DNA of 64,000 nt from Brevundimonas goettingensis. GTDB lineage: Bacteria; Pseudomonadota; Alphaproteobacteria; Caulobacterales; Caulobacteraceae. Below the pieces are notes generated by a model, which did not search any database, had not been told where the DNA came from, and saw nothing but the letters and a program-made list of their open reading frames with translations. Each line of letters opens with the position of its first letter. Position 1 is the stretch's first letter. The stretch is taken from positions 2,837,001 to 2,901,000 of the forward strand of contig NZ_CP062222.1 of the NCBI RefSeq assembly GCF_017487405.1, read 5' to 3'. Position numbers and translations under genes: made by a program. Shown one piece after another: positions 26,281 through 36,595 of this stretch.

Positions 26281-27701
26281 CCCTGCCCGCCCCCTATGCC
26301 CCGCTGGTCTCCGGCGGCGAAGGCCTCGACCGCTACCCGGCCGATCCGTCGGCTCTCGCCGCCCGCATGGCCCAGATCTATGGCGCGCCAGTCGAGCAGG
26401 TGCTGCCGGTGCGCGGGCTGACCCATGGGCTGGAGCTGGTCTGGCGTCTCGCCGCGCGCGAGGGCAAGTCCGTTCAGTCGCCCGACGCCCAGCCCTATAC
26501 CGGTCTTGCCGCCATCTATCCCGGAGCCGGGGAAGCTGCGGCCATCGTCATCCGCGCCCTTGGCTCGCCCGAGGCGGTCGCCGAGATGGCCGAACGCGTC
26601 GCCCCCGCCCTGCTGGTCGTGGATGAGGGCCTGATCGAGTTCGCCGACGGCGCCTCGGCCGTGACCGTCGTCGACGACCACGCCAATCTGGTGGTCCTGC
26701 GGAGCCTGTCGCTGGCCTATGGTTTGGCCGGCGCCCGCGTCGGGGCGGCGGTCGCACAGCCGCAGACCCTGGCGCGTCTGACATCGGTGCTGGAGCCCTA
26801 CGCCCTGCCCGAACCCCTGGTCCGGCTGGCGCAGCAGGCGCTGGATCCGTCGCGGATGATCGAGACCGCCGAACGCATCGCCTCGGTCAAGCTGGAGCGC
26901 GCCCGCGTCGCCCGCGAGGTCGAGCGGCTGATGACGGTCGAGAGCGGCGTCGGCCCCATCCTGATGGCCCGGCCCGCCGATCCCGAGGCGACCCTGGCCG
27001 AGTTGGCGAAGTATGGTGTCGCCGCCGACCGCTCCGGCGACCGGCTGCGTCTGCCGATCTCGATCAAGCCCGAGGTCAACGACCGGCTGCTGCTGGCGCT
27101 GGGGCTCAATGTCCCGCGCACCCGGCCGCACCGCACCGGACAGGCCGTGCGCGACACCAAGGAGACGCGCATCGTTTGCGCCGTCGACCTCGACACTACC
27201 GGGCCGATCGCGATCCACACCGGCGTCGGCTTCTTCGACCACATGCTGGAACAGGTCGCGGCCCACGGCGGCTTCTCCCTGCGCCTGTCGTGCGAGGGCG
27301 ACCTGCACACCGATCCGCACCACACCATCGAGGACAGCGCCATCGCCCTCGGTCAGGCCCTGAAACAGGCGCTGGGCGAGCGGCGCGGCATCGCCCGCTA
27401 CGGCTTCGTCCTGGCCATGGACGAGGCCGAGGCCCATGTCGCCATCGACCTGTCGGGCCGACCCTATCCGCTGTTCGAAGGGACCTTCGCAACCCCCTTC
27501 ATCGGCGAATACCGCACCGACCTGACGGCCCACGTTTTCCGCTCGCTGGCGGAAGCCATGGGCGCCGCCGTCCACATCAAGGTCACGGGCGACGACGACC
27601 ACCACAAGACCGAGGCCGTCTACAAGGGCTTCGGCCGCGCCCTGCGTCAGGCCATCCGTATCGAAGGCGACGCGGTGCCCAGCACCAAGGGTGTTCTTTG
27701 A
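26277..27701 (+). CDS. hisB: Fusion of degenerate HisC-like domain with imidazoleglycerol-phosphate dehydratase (HisB)
   Basis: A 474-aa protein. Residues about 285-474 are a complete HisB dehydratase with metal-binding FFDHMLEQVAAHGG, DPHHTIEDSAIALGQAL, DDDHHKTEAVYKGFGRALR and PSTKGVL. Residues 1-280 resemble histidinol-phosphate aminotransferase: DRYPADPSALAARMA, LLVVDEGLIEFAD, LVVLRSLSLAYGLAGARVG. The PLP lysine expected in SKAYGLAG is Leu146, Tyr of DEAYIEF is Leu, and the NPNNPTG and SNENPYGPS blocks are gone, so it cannot be a normal transaminase. No internal start with a ribosome-binding site separates the parts. No histidinol-phosphatase domain is present. The ATGA overlap with hisD and TTGA overlap with hisH show coupling. 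Confidence 0.92.
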   Translation: MTLPAPYAPLVSGGEGLDRYPADPSALAARMAQIYGAPVEQVLPVRGLTHGLELVWRLAAREGKSVQSPDAQPYTGLAAIYPGAGEAAAIVIRALGSPEAVAEMAERVAPALLVVDEGLIEFADGASAVTVVDDHANLVVLRSLSLAYGLAGARVGAAVAQPQTLARLTSVLEPYALPEPLVRLAQQALDPSRMIETAERIASVKLERARVAREVERLMTVESGVGPILMARPADPEATLAELAKYGVAADRSGDRLRLPISIKPEVNDRLLLALGLNVPRTRPHRTGQAVRDTKETRIVCAVDLDTTGPIAIHTGVGFFDHMLEQVAAHGGFSLRLSCEGDLHTDPHHTIEDSAIALGQALKQALGERRGIARYGFVLAMDEAEAHVAIDLSGRPYPLFEGTFATPFIGEYRTDLTAHVFRSLAEAMGAAVHIKVTGDDDHHKTEAVYKGFGRALRQAIRIEGDAVPSTKGVL

Positions 27702-28297
27702 CCGTCGCCATTATCGGATACGGCGCCGGCAATACCGCCTCGGTCCAGTTCGCGCTGGAACGGCTGGGCGCGGAGGCCGTCATCACCGACGACCCGGCCG
27801 TGGTCGCGGCCGCCGAGCGGGTCATCCTGCCCGGCGTCGGGGCGGCGGGTTATGCGATGGAGCGGCTGGCGGCGCTCGGCCTGATCGAGCCTTTACGCGC
27901 GTTCGAACGCCCCTTGCTCGGCGTCTGCCTCGGCCAGCAGCTGCTGTTCGAACGCAGTGAAGAGGGCGGTGGAGTGGACCTGCTCGGCTTCATCCCGGGC
28001 GTGGTGACGAAGTTCGACATCGACCCCGAACTGCCCGTGCCGCACATGGGCTGGACCCGGCTGACCACCATGAAGGCCGATCCGCTGATCGAGGGCGTCG
28101 CCGAGGGGTCTTACGCCTATTTCGTGCACAGCTTCGTCTGTCCGGACGGCGAGGCGACCCTCGCCCGCGCCGACTACGGAACCGTCGTCCCCGCCGTGGT
28201 CCGCAAGGGCAATCGCTGGGGTTGCCAGTTCCACCCCGAGCGCTCGGCCGAGGCCGGCGCCCGCATCCTGAAGAATTTCCTCGAGTTGCCCGCATGA
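27698..28297 (+). CDS. hisH: Imidazole glycerol phosphate synthase subunit HisH (glutaminase)
   Basis: A 199-aa class I glutamine amidotransferase with nucleophile Cys in LLGVCLGQQLLFERSEE, and His-Glu in CQFHPERS. It passes ammonia to HisF. The start is a TTG at 27698 overlapping the HisB stop (TTGA); MTVAIIGYGAGN is the normal N terminus of the family. Confidence 0.95.
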   Translation: MTVAIIGYGAGNTASVQFALERLGAEAVITDDPAVVAAAERVILPGVGAAGYAMERLAALGLIEPLRAFERPLLGVCLGQQLLFERSEEGGGVDLLGFIPGVVTKFDIDPELPVPHMGWTRLTTMKADPLIEGVAEGSYAYFVHSFVCPDGEATLARADYGTVVPAVVRKGNRWGCQFHPERSAEAGARILKNFLELPA

Positions 28298-29024
28298 TCG
28301 TCTATCCCGCCATCGACCTCCGCGCCGGGACCTGCGTGCGGCTGATGCACGGCCGGTTCGATCAGGTCACCGAATATGACGAGAACCCGATGCGGCGCCT
28401 CGCCAGCTTCGTCCGCGACGGCGCGACCTGGGTCCATATCGTCGATCTGGACGGCGCCCAAGCCGGGCGCGCGGTGCAGCACACCCTGATCGGCGAACTG
28501 GCCTCCAGCTTCGACGTGGCCATCCAGTCCGGCGGCGGGGTGCGGTCCGATCAGGACGTCATCCACCTGCTGCGCGCGGGCGTGTCGCGCATCGTCGTCG
28601 GCTCTCTGGCGGTGACGAAACCCGATGAGGTCGCAGGCTGGCTGGAGCGGTTCGGGGCCGAACAGCTGACCCTGGCCTTCGATGTCCGCATCGGCGAGGA
28701 CGGCGTGCCGGTGCCTTCGCTGAAGGGCTGGACCGAGGCGGCGGGCTTCGACCTGTGGGAAGCGCTGGACCGCTATCCTGCCGGAATGCTGAGCCATGTC
28801 CTGATCACCGACGTCGGCCGCGACGGCGCCCTGACCGGACCCAATCTCGACCTGCTGGCCGAGGTCCGCCGCCGTCGTCCGGACCTGAAGGTTCAGGCCT
28901 CGGGCGGGGTGTCGTCGCTGGACGACCTGACCGCCGCCGCCGCCATCGGCTGCGACGGCGCCATCGTCGGCCGCGCCATCTACGAAGGCCGGTTCACGGC
29001 CGCGCAAGCCATCGCGGCCTGCCA

Positions 29025-29028
<4 letters not shown>
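28294..29028 (+). CDS. hisA: ProFAR isomerase HisA
   Basis: A 244-aa TIM-barrel isomerase. Catalytic Asp8 in YPAIDLRAG and Asp in [15 protein letters not shown]; phosphate-binding QSGGGVRS and ASGGVSS loops. Coupled to hisH by ATGA and to hisF by GTGA. Confidence 0.96.
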
Positions 29029-29788
<760 letters not shown>

Positions 29789-29792
<4 letters not shown>

Positions 29793-30412
29793 TCGATCCC
29801 GATACTCTGGACTTCGCAAAAGGCGACGGCCTGATCCCGGCTATCGTCCAGGACGCCGATACGCTTCAGGTGCTGACCCTGGCCTATATGGACCGCGCCG
29901 CGCTGGAGGAGACGATCGAGAGCGGCGAGGCGACCTTCTTCTCGCGCTCGCGTGGCGGACGGTGGCGGAAGGGCGAGACCTCGGGCAACCGTCAGACCGT
30001 CGTCTCGATCACCCCCGACTGCGACGGCGACGCGCTGGTGGTCGCCGTGCGGCCGATGGGCCCGGCCTGCCATCTCGGCACGACCAGCTGTTTCGGCGAC
30101 GCCGACGCCCCGGGTCTCGGCCGGATCGCGGCGCTGGAACGCACCATCGCCGAGCGCGCCTCGCAGGATCCGTCGGTCAGCTACACCGCCCGGATGATGG
30201 CCGAAGGGCCCAAGCGTCTGGCCCAGAAGGTGGGCGAGGAAGGCGTCGAGACGGCTCTGGCCGGCGCCGCCGGACCGGATACGGAACTCGCAAGCGAGGC
30301 TGCGGATTTGGTCTATCATCTGCTGGTCCTGTTACGGTCGCGTCAATTGGTGTTTCAGGACGTCTTGGACGTGTTGGCTCAGCGGGCCCAACCGGCCAAA
30401 GACGCGTCGTAA
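29789..30412 (+). CDS. hisIE: Bifunctional phosphoribosyl-AMP cyclohydrolase / phosphoribosyl-ATP pyrophosphatase
   Basis: A 207-aa fusion. The HisI half (1-108) has [28 protein letters not shown] core, GETSGNRQ and zinc-binding DCDGDA and CHLGTTSCF; the HisE half (110-207) has [19 protein letters not shown] and [15 protein letters not shown]. In most alphaproteobacteria these are separate genes as I recall; the fused form and gene order are enterobacterial in style. Last gene of the his operon; zwf follows after 41 bases. Confidence 0.95.
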
Positions 30413-30453
30413 GAAGGGTCTTTCGCGGCCCCCATCTCCGGAAGGAAACAGGC

Positions 30454-31911
30454 ATGGCGGCATTGGTGCTGTTCGGCGGCGGCGGCGATCTCGCCATGCG
30501 GATGCTGCTGCCCTCGCTCTATTTCCTCGACCACGACGGCCTGCTGCCTGACGATCTGAAGATCATCGGCGCCGCCCGGTCGGAGGAGAGCGCCGCCGAA
30601 TACATCGCCAAGGTGCGCGAGACCTGCGAGGCCAAGGCCAAAGCCGACAACGTCTGGGACGAGGCCGTCTGGAAACGGATGGAGGCCCGGCTCGACTATC
30701 TCGCCGTCGACGCGACCAGCGCTGAAAGCCTGAAGCCGCTCAAGGACAAGGTCGGTCAGGGGTCGGTGACCTCCTTCCTCGCCGTCTCGCCGTCCCTCTA
30801 TGCGAAGATCGTCACGGCCATGCGCGCCGCGGGCCTCGCCGAGGTAGACGACCGTGTGGTTCTGGAAAAGCCGGTCGGCCGCGACCTGAAGACCTTCCTG
30901 GAAATCGACGACGCCGTCGCCGACGCCTTCTCGGAGAACCAGGTCTTCCGCATCGACCACTACCTCGGCAAGGAGACGGTCCAGAACCTGATCGCCCTGC
31001 GCTTCGGCAACACCGTGTTCGAGCCGCTGTGGAACGCCCAGAACATCGATCACGTCCAGATCACCGTCGGCGAGACCGTCGGCGTCGGCGACCGCTGGCC
31101 GTACTACGACGAGTACGGCGCCCTTCGGGACATGCTGCAGAACCATATGCTGCAGCTTCTGTGCCTGGTGGCCATGGAGCCGCCGTCGGACCTCGATCCG
31201 GAGTCGGTGCGCAACGAGAAGGTCAAGGTGCTGCGGTCCTTGCGGCCTATCACCCACGATGAGGCCGAGCGGGTCACCGTGCGCGGCCAGTACGTCGGCG
31301 GGCTCGTCGATGGCAAACTGGTCAAGGGCTATGACGAGGAGCGCGGCCAGGATTCGGACACCGAGACCTTCGTCGCCATCCGCGCGGACATCGACAACTG
31401 GCGCTGGGCGGGCGTGCCCTTCTTCATGCGCACCGGCAAGCGGCTGCCCGAGAAGCGCACCGAGATCGTCATCCAATTCAAGCCCCTGCCCCACTCCATC
31501 TTCGACTATGAGGACGGCGAGCCGCAGGCCAACAAGATGATCATCGAGCTGCAGCCCGAGGAAGACATCTCCCTGACGGTGATGAACAAGAAGGCAGGTC
31601 TCGACAGCCGAATGCAGCTGCAGCCGATCAAGATGAGCCTGAGCTGGGGCTTCCGCGACAAGCACGACACGCCGCCACGCCGCCGAATCGCCTATGAGCG
31701 ATTGCTGCTGGATGCGCTGAAGGGCGACTCGACCCTGTTCGTGCGCCGCGACGAGGCCGAGCAGGCGTGGAAATGGGTCGATGAGGTCTCCGAAGCCTGG
31801 GTCGACGGCGATGTGAAGCCGCAGGAATATGTCGCCGGGACCTGGGGTCCGGACGGCTCGGACATGCTGATGGCCCGCACCGGCCGCGACTGGAACACCA
31901 CCGATGCTTGA
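30454..31911 (+). CDS. zwf: Glucose-6-phosphate 1-dehydrogenase
   Basis: A 485-aa NAD(P)-dependent enzyme giving 6-phosphogluconolactone. The signature RIDHYLGKETVQN with catalytic His is near residue 170; the N-terminal nucleotide loop is LFGGGGDLAMRML, with Gly in place of the more usual Ala/Thr of GASGDL. Strong Shine-Dalgarno (GGAAGGA) at 30440-30446. First gene of zwf-pgl-edd-glk, overlapping pgl by 8 bases. Confidence 0.97.
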   Translation: MAALVLFGGGGDLAMRMLLPSLYFLDHDGLLPDDLKIIGAARSEESAAEYIAKVRETCEAKAKADNVWDEAVWKRMEARLDYLAVDATSAESLKPLKDKVGQGSVTSFLAVSPSLYAKIVTAMRAAGLAEVDDRVVLEKPVGRDLKTFLEIDDAVADAFSENQVFRIDHYLGKETVQNLIALRFGNTVFEPLWNAQNIDHVQITVGETVGVGDRWPYYDEYGALRDMLQNHMLQLLCLVAMEPPSDLDPESVRNEKVKVLRSLRPITHDEAERVTVRGQYVGGLVDGKLVKGYDEERGQDSDTETFVAIRADIDNWRWAGVPFFMRTGKRLPEKRTEIVIQFKPLPHSIFDYEDGEPQANKMIIELQPEEDISLTVMNKKAGLDSRMQLQPIKMSLSWGFRDKHDTPPRRRIAYERLLLDALKGDSTLFVRRDEAEQAWKWVDEVSEAWVDGDVKPQEYVAGTWGPDGSDMLMARTGRDWNTTDA

Positions 31912-32617
31912 GGCCTTCCCCACGCTCGACAGCTGGGCCGCGACAATCGCGGGCCGGCTCGAGGAAACCCTAGGCGAGGCGGTTCTCGCCAACGGCCGCG
32001 CGGCCTTCGCGGGTCCTGGAGGTTCGACGCCGTCACCGGTCTACGCGCGGATGGCCCAGGCCGACATCGACTGGTCGAAGATCGCCGTGACCCTGGTGGA
32101 CGAGCGCTATGTCCCGGAGAGTTCGCCGGAGTCGAACGCGCGGCTGATCCGTGACGTCCTGCTGCAGGACAAGGCCGCCGCCGCGACCTTCATCCCGCTG
32201 TACACGCCCGAGGTCACCGTCGACCGCGCCGCCGCCGTCGCCGCCCACGCCCTGTTCGACGCCACAGGCGGCAAGGACGGTCGCTTCGACGCCGTCCTTC
32301 TCGGCATGGGGGAGGATGGCCATATCTGCTCCATGTTCCCCAACAGTCCGACGTTGAAGACCTTGCTCAGCCCCGCCATCAAGCCGACCGTCCTCGGTGT
32401 GCCCCACGGCCGCGACGGCTCGGCCCCGACGCTTGAGCGGATTTCTATCAACCTGCCCTGGCTGATGAAGGCCGAGCGGGTCATCCTGGGCCTCAAGGGC
32501 GCGGCCAAGCGCGAGGTCTTCGAAATGGAGGCCGAAGGCGATCCGGCCATCCAGCCCATCGCCGCCCTGATCGCCAACAAGGTCCCGCTCGAAGTGGTGT
32601 GGACGGAAGCCAGCTGA
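31904..32617 (+). CDS. pgl: 6-phosphogluconolactonase
   Basis: A 237-aa lactonase of the glucosamine-6-phosphate isomerase fold with [26 protein letters not shown] and [14 protein letters not shown]. Start overlaps zwf; stop overlaps the edd start. Confidence 0.96.
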   Translation: MLEAFPTLDSWAATIAGRLEETLGEAVLANGRAAFAGPGGSTPSPVYARMAQADIDWSKIAVTLVDERYVPESSPESNARLIRDVLLQDKAAAATFIPLYTPEVTVDRAAAVAAHALFDATGGKDGRFDAVLLGMGEDGHICSMFPNSPTLKTLLSPAIKPTVLGVPHGRDGSAPTLERISINLPWLMKAERVILGLKGAAKREVFEMEAEGDPAIQPIAALIANKVPLEVVWTEAS

Positions 32618-34464
32618 TGCCTACGCTCAATCCCCCCCTCAATCCGGTGGTGGCCGAGGTCACCGCCCGTATCGTCGAACGGTCCAAGGCGACCCGCGCC
32701 GACTATATCCGCCGCATGGACGCCGCCCGCGACAGCGGCGCCGGTCGCGCCAAGCTGAGCTGCGCCAACTGGGCCCACGCCTTCGCCGGCCAGACCATCG
32801 CCGACAAACTCACTGCCATGGACGGGTCCAGGCCCAATGTCGGCATCGTCACCGCCTATAACGACATGCTCTCGGCCCACCAGCCGTTCGAGCGCTTCCC
32901 CGACATCATCCGCAAGGCCGCGCGCGAAGTGGGCGGCACGGCCCAGGTCGCGGGCGGAACCCCCGCCATGTGCGACGGCGTCACCCAGGGCCGTCCGGGC
33001 ATGGAGCTGTCGCTGTTCAGCCGCGACGCCATCGCCATGGCCGCGGGCATCGCCCTAACCCACGACGCCTTCGATTCCGCCATCATGCTGGGCGTCTGCG
33101 ACAAGATCGTCCCCGGCCTGTTCATGGGCGCCCTGGCCTTCGGTCACCTGCCTGTCGTCTTCGCCCCGGCCGGCCCCATGCCCTCGGGCATTCCGAACGC
33201 CGAAAAGGCCCGGGTCCGCGCCGAATATGCGCAAGGCAAGGTCGACCGTCAGACCCTGCTGGAGAGCGAGGTCGGCTCCTACCATTCGCCAGGCACCTGC
33301 ACCTTCTACGGCACGGCCAACTCCAACCAGATGATGATGGAGCTTGGGGGCTTGCACATGCCCTCCACCGCCTTCGTCCATCCGGACACCGGCCTGCGCG
33401 ACGCCCTGACGGCGGCGGCGGCGAAGCGGGCGGTCGAACTGGCGAAGACCGGCGACTGCCGCATGGCCGACGTCATCGACGAGAAGGCGGTGGTCAATAT
33501 GATCGTGGCCCTTCTGGCCACCGGCGGATCGACCAACCACGCCATCCATCTGGTCGCCATGGCCCGGGCCGCGGGCGTGCTGATCGACTGGACCGACATG
33601 GACCAGCTGTCGGCCGTGACCCCGCTGCTGGCGCGCGTCTATCCGAACGGTTCGGCCGATGTGAACGCCTTCCAAGCCGCCGGCGGCGTCGCCTTCGTGG
33701 CCCGCGAACTGGCCGAGAACGGCCATATGCACTCCGACGTGACCACGATCATGGGCAAGGGAATCGACGCCTATTTCCAGGAGCCGTCGATGGTCGAGGG
33801 CGAGCTGGTCTGGCGTGACGGGGTCAGGGAAAGCCTCGATCTCGACATTCTGCGCCCCGCCTCGAACCCGTTCGACACCGAGGGCGGCCTGCGTCTGGTC
33901 AAGGGCGACCTCGGCCGGGCGGTGATCAAGATCTCGGCGGTCAAGCCCGAGAACCGCATCGTCGAGGCCCCCGCCGAGGTCTATGAGACCCAGGAAGACG
34001 TTCTAGCCGACTTCAAGGCCGGCAAGCTGGACCGCGACGTGATCGTCGTCCTGCGCTTCCAGGGCCCGCGCGCCAACGGCATGCCCGAGTTGCACTCCCT
34101 GTCGCCGGCGATGAGCGTGCTGCAGGACCGCGGCTTCAAGGTCGCCCTGGTCACCGACGGCCGGATGTCTGGCGCCAGCGGCAAGACGCCCGCCGCCATC
34201 CACGTCTCGCCCGAAGCTCTGGCCGGCGGACCGCTGGCCCATGTCCAGACCGGCGACGTCATCCGTCTGGACGCCGAGGCCGGGGTCCTGACCACGGTCG
34301 CCGTCGCCGACCTTGATGCCCGTCCGGCCGCCAAACGGTCGGCCGCCAATCGCGAAGCCTCGACCTGGGGCTATGGTCGCGAACTGTTCTCGGCGTTCCG
34401 CCGGGTGGTCACCTCCGCAGAAGAGGGCGCCACCGTTTGTTTCTCCCGGGAGGATGAAGACTGA
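32617..34464 (+). CDS. edd: Phosphogluconate dehydratase
   Basis: A 615-aa Fe-S dehydratase of the IlvD/Edd family, forming KDPG in the Entner-Doudoroff pathway. Cluster cysteines are seen in [22 protein letters not shown] and [12 protein letters not shown]. The aldolase Eda is not in the window. Coupled to pgl and glk by overlapping stop/start codons. Confidence 0.97.
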   Translation: MPTLNPPLNPVVAEVTARIVERSKATRADYIRRMDAARDSGAGRAKLSCANWAHAFAGQTIADKLTAMDGSRPNVGIVTAYNDMLSAHQPFERFPDIIRKAAREVGGTAQVAGGTPAMCDGVTQGRPGMELSLFSRDAIAMAAGIALTHDAFDSAIMLGVCDKIVPGLFMGALAFGHLPVVFAPAGPMPSGIPNAEKARVRAEYAQGKVDRQTLLESEVGSYHSPGTCTFYGTANSNQMMMELGGLHMPSTAFVHPDTGLRDALTAAAAKRAVELAKTGDCRMADVIDEKAVVNMIVALLATGGSTNHAIHLVAMARAAGVLIDWTDMDQLSAVTPLLARVYPNGSADVNAFQAAGGVAFVARELAENGHMHSDVTTIMGKGIDAYFQEPSMVEGELVWRDGVRESLDLDILRPASNPFDTEGGLRLVKGDLGRAVIKISAVKPENRIVEAPAEVYETQEDVLADFKAGKLDRDVIVVLRFQGPRANGMPELHSLSPAMSVLQDRGFKVALVTDGRMSGASGKTPAAIHVSPEALAGGPLAHVQTGDVIRLDAEAGVLTTVAVADLDARPAAKRSAANREASTWGYGRELFSAFRRVVTSAEEGATVCFSREDED

Positions 34465-35441
34465 TGGCCGTAACCTGGGACAAGACCCTGCTCGTCGGCG
34501 ACGTCGGCGGCACCAACGCCCGTTTCGCCCTGGCCCACATGGTCGAGGGCAAGCCGGTGCTGGAGCATCACGACAGCTTCCCCGCCGAAACCTATCCGAC
34601 CTTCCTTGAAGGGGTGAAGGCCTTCATTGACGGCTGTGAGGTCAAGCCGACGGGCGGCGTCATCGCCGTGGCCGGACCGGTCACCGACGGCGAGATCGAC
34701 CTGACCAACTCGCCCTGGGCGGTGTCAGAGAAGGAACTGGGCACGCTGGGCCTCAACCCGGTGCGGCTGATCAACGACTTCGAGGCCCTGGCCTGGGGCG
34801 CCCCGGTGGTGCCGTCCGATCAGCTGGCCTCGCTGGGCGGCCCCGAAGAGGGCGATCCCCACGCCGCCGTCGCGGTGCTCGGCCCGGGCACCGGCTTCGG
34901 CGTCTCGGCCCTGATCCGCGACGCCCACGGCAATGAGCTGGCCATGCCGTCCGAGGGCGGTCACGCCTGTTTCCCGCCGGGCGATCCGATCGAGGACGAG
35001 ATTCTGCGCATCCTGCGCCGCCGCTATGACCGCGTCTCGATCGAGCGCCTGATCTGCGGTCCCGGCCTCTTGAACATGCACCGGGCCCTGGCCGAGATCG
35101 ACGGCCGCGAGAGCCATATCGACGACCCGGCCCAGATCACCCAGGAAGCCCTGGACAATCCCAATAGCCACTGCGGCGCGACCCTGGCCCGCTTCTGCGC
35201 CATTCTGGGCGCGGTCGCCGGGGACATCGCCCTGACCACCGGCGCCCGCGGCGGGGTCTATATCGCCGGCGGCATCGCCCCGCGCATTCTGCCCTTCCTG
35301 AAGGTCAGCCCGTTCCGAGAGCGGTTCGAGCGCAAGGGCCGGTTCAAGGAGTATATGCAGGCCATTCCGACGCACGTTATCCTGCACAAACACGCCGCCC
35401 TGCTGGGCGCCGCCCGCGTGGCTTTTGCCGACATCGGCTGA
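34464..35441 (+). CDS. glk: Glucokinase
   Basis: A 325-aa ROK/Glk-type hexokinase with phosphate-binding LLVGDVGGTNARFAL, catalytic Asp in RLINDFEALAWG and LGPGTGFGVS. It completes a glucose-to-KDPG operon with the three upstream genes. Confidence 0.96.
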   Translation: MAVTWDKTLLVGDVGGTNARFALAHMVEGKPVLEHHDSFPAETYPTFLEGVKAFIDGCEVKPTGGVIAVAGPVTDGEIDLTNSPWAVSEKELGTLGLNPVRLINDFEALAWGAPVVPSDQLASLGGPEEGDPHAAVAVLGPGTGFGVSALIRDAHGNELAMPSEGGHACFPPGDPIEDEILRILRRRYDRVSIERLICGPGLLNMHRALAEIDGRESHIDDPAQITQEALDNPNSHCGATLARFCAILGAVAGDIALTTGARGGVYIAGGIAPRILPFLKVSPFRERFERKGRFKEYMQAIPTHVILHKHAALLGAARVAFADIG

Positions 35442-35455
35442 TTGGAACCTTCGCA

Positions 35456-35692
35456 ATGCGCATCCTGACCGTTTCCGCCCTGGCGCTCGCCGCCCTGACC
35501 ATGGCCGCCTGCGAGCAGAAGGCTGAAGCCCCGGCGCCCGCCCCGGCCGCCGAACCGGTTCCGGACAAGTCGACCATGACCCCGGAAGAGCGCCGCCACG
35601 AGCTGCAGATCGAAAGCGCCCAACGCCAGATCGAGGCCCAGATGCAGACGATGGAAGTCACACCGGTCCCGGCCGACAAGTCGGATCACTGA
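35456..35692 (+). CDS. Small lipoprotein (78 aa)
   Basis: A signal peptide with lipobox LTMAAC (Cys19) precedes a Pro/Ala-rich linker and a short charged helix (EERRHELQIESAQRQIEAQM). It begins 15 bases after glk and may share its transcript. Function unknown; family resembles the other tiny lipoproteins of the window in the signal and Ala/Glu content but is less repetitive. Confidence 0.7.
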   Translation: MRILTVSALALAALTMAACEQKAEAPAPAPAAEPVPDKSTMTPEERRHELQIESAQRQIEAQMQTMEVTPVPADKSDH

Positions 35693-35718
35693 TCGGTCAC
35701 GGTTTTCTCACGGCGGCG

Positions 35719-35743
35719 TGAACCGTTTCAGCTTCGCGACGTT
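35719..35743 (+). promoter_or_regulatory. EcfG-like promoter of the first duplicated lipoprotein gene
   Basis: TGAAC (35719-35723), a 16-nt spacer and CGTT (35740-35743) match the alphaproteobacterial general-stress sigma consensus GGAAC-N16/17-cGTT with one mismatch. It lies 53 bases before the start codon and is conserved in the duplicate at 36168. Confidence 0.5.
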
Positions 35744-35795
35744 GGGTTGCTTCCAGCAAGGAGACACGAGGTCTCCAGAATCGGAAGGAAACACC

Positions 35796-36062
35796 ATGCG
35801 TAAGATGATCCTCGCCACCGCCGCCGCCTTCGCCCTGGCCGGCGTCGCCGCCTGCGGTGAAAGCGCCGCCGACAAGACCGCCGAAAAACAGGCCGACGCC
35901 CTGGAAGCCCAGGCGGCCGCGACGCCGAACGAGCAGCAGGAGAAGAATCTGAACGCTCAGGCGGATCATATCGAACAACAGGCCGGCAACGCCGACGGCG
36001 GCACGACCACCGCCAACACGCCGAGCACCTCGCCGACCGCTGGCGAAACCGCCGGGCACTAA
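35796..36062 (+). CDS. Small Ala-rich lipoprotein, duplicate copy 1
   Basis: An 88-aa protein with signal peptide and lipobox GVAAC (Cys20). The mature part is low-complexity Ala/Glu/Gln/Asp (EKQADALEAQAAATPNEQQE), likely an extended or coiled helix at the membrane. Shine-Dalgarno GGAAGGAA at 35782-35789. The gene, its upstream EcfG-like site and its terminator form a unit repeated at 36168-36571. Confidence 0.75.
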   Translation: MRKMILATAAAFALAGVAACGESAADKTAEKQADALEAQAAATPNEQQEKNLNAQADHIEQQAGNADGGTTTANTPSTSPTAGETAGH

Positions 36063-36085
36063 GGCCAGACATTCTGACGACAGAG

Positions 36086-36114
36086 CCCCCGCCGAGCGAT
36101 CGGCGGGGGTTTTT
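36086..36114 (+). terminator. Rho-independent terminator, copy 1
   Basis: CCCCCGCCGA / TCGGCGGGGG with a GCGA loop (36086-36109) followed by T5. The same hairpin recurs at 36546-36577. Confidence 0.9.
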
Positions 36115-36167
36115 CGTTGGCGCGCCAAATGCGATCACCTCGGCATCACGAAACTCTCACGGCAGCG

Positions 36168-36192
36168 TGAACCGAAAGAGTCGCGAGACGTT
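36168..36192 (+). promoter_or_regulatory. EcfG-like promoter of the second duplicated lipoprotein gene
   Basis: TGAAC (36168-36172), 16-nt spacer, CGTT (36189-36192). The surrounding CTCACGGCaGCGTGAACCG also matches the copy at 35709-35725. Confidence 0.5.
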
Positions 36193-36220
36193 TGGGTATC
36201 TCCATAAGGAGGAAGTTCCC

Positions 36221-36520
36221 ATGCGTAAGCTGATTATCGCCGCCGCCGCCGTCGCCGCCCTGACCGGGGTCGCCGCCTGCCAGCAGCCCGCCGAAAAGGC
36301 TGCCGACTCGCAAGCCGATGCCATCCAGGCCCAGGGCGAGGCCAACGCCGAGAAGCTTGAAGCCGACGCCAAGACGACCGAGGCCCACGCCGACGCCGCC
36401 GCGGATCAGGCTCAGGCGCAGGGCGAAGCGACCGCCGACGCCATGCGCGCCGCGGCCGACCAGACCAAGGAAAACGCGAACGCCCAGGCCGACGCGGTCA
36501 AGGATGCGGCCAAGCACTGA
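36221..36520 (+). CDS. Small Ala-rich lipoprotein, duplicate copy 2
   Basis: A 99-aa protein; lipobox GVAAC (Cys20) after MRKLIIAAAAVAALTGVAAC-type signal. The mature chain is a regular Ala/Asp/Gln/Glu repeat (QADAIQAQGEANAEKLEADA) predicted to be one amphipathic helix. Very strong Shine-Dalgarno AAGGAGGAAG (36206-36215). Paralogue of the preceding gene. Confidence 0.78.
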   Translation: MRKLIIAAAAVAALTGVAACQQPAEKAADSQADAIQAQGEANAEKLEADAKTTEAHADAAADQAQAQGEATADAMRAAADQTKENANAQADAVKDAAKH

Positions 36521-36545
36521 TCGCTTGATCGCCTGAAATGACGAA

Positions 36546-36577
36546 GCCCCCGCCGAGCGATCGGCGGGGGCTTTTTC
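36546..36577. terminator. Rho-independent terminator, copy 2 (possibly bidirectional)
   Basis: GCCCCCGCCGA / TCGGCGGGGGC with a GCGA loop (36546-36571), then T5. It lies between convergent genes and could serve the minus-strand lipoprotein as well. Confidence 0.9.
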
Positions 36578-36595
36578 ATTTGAGACCGGGGTCGA

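Noticed and set aside
35444..35473. GGAAC and CGTT near the start of the 78-aa lipoprotein as an EcfG promoter
   Set aside because: Spacing is 21 nt and the second element lies inside the coding region.
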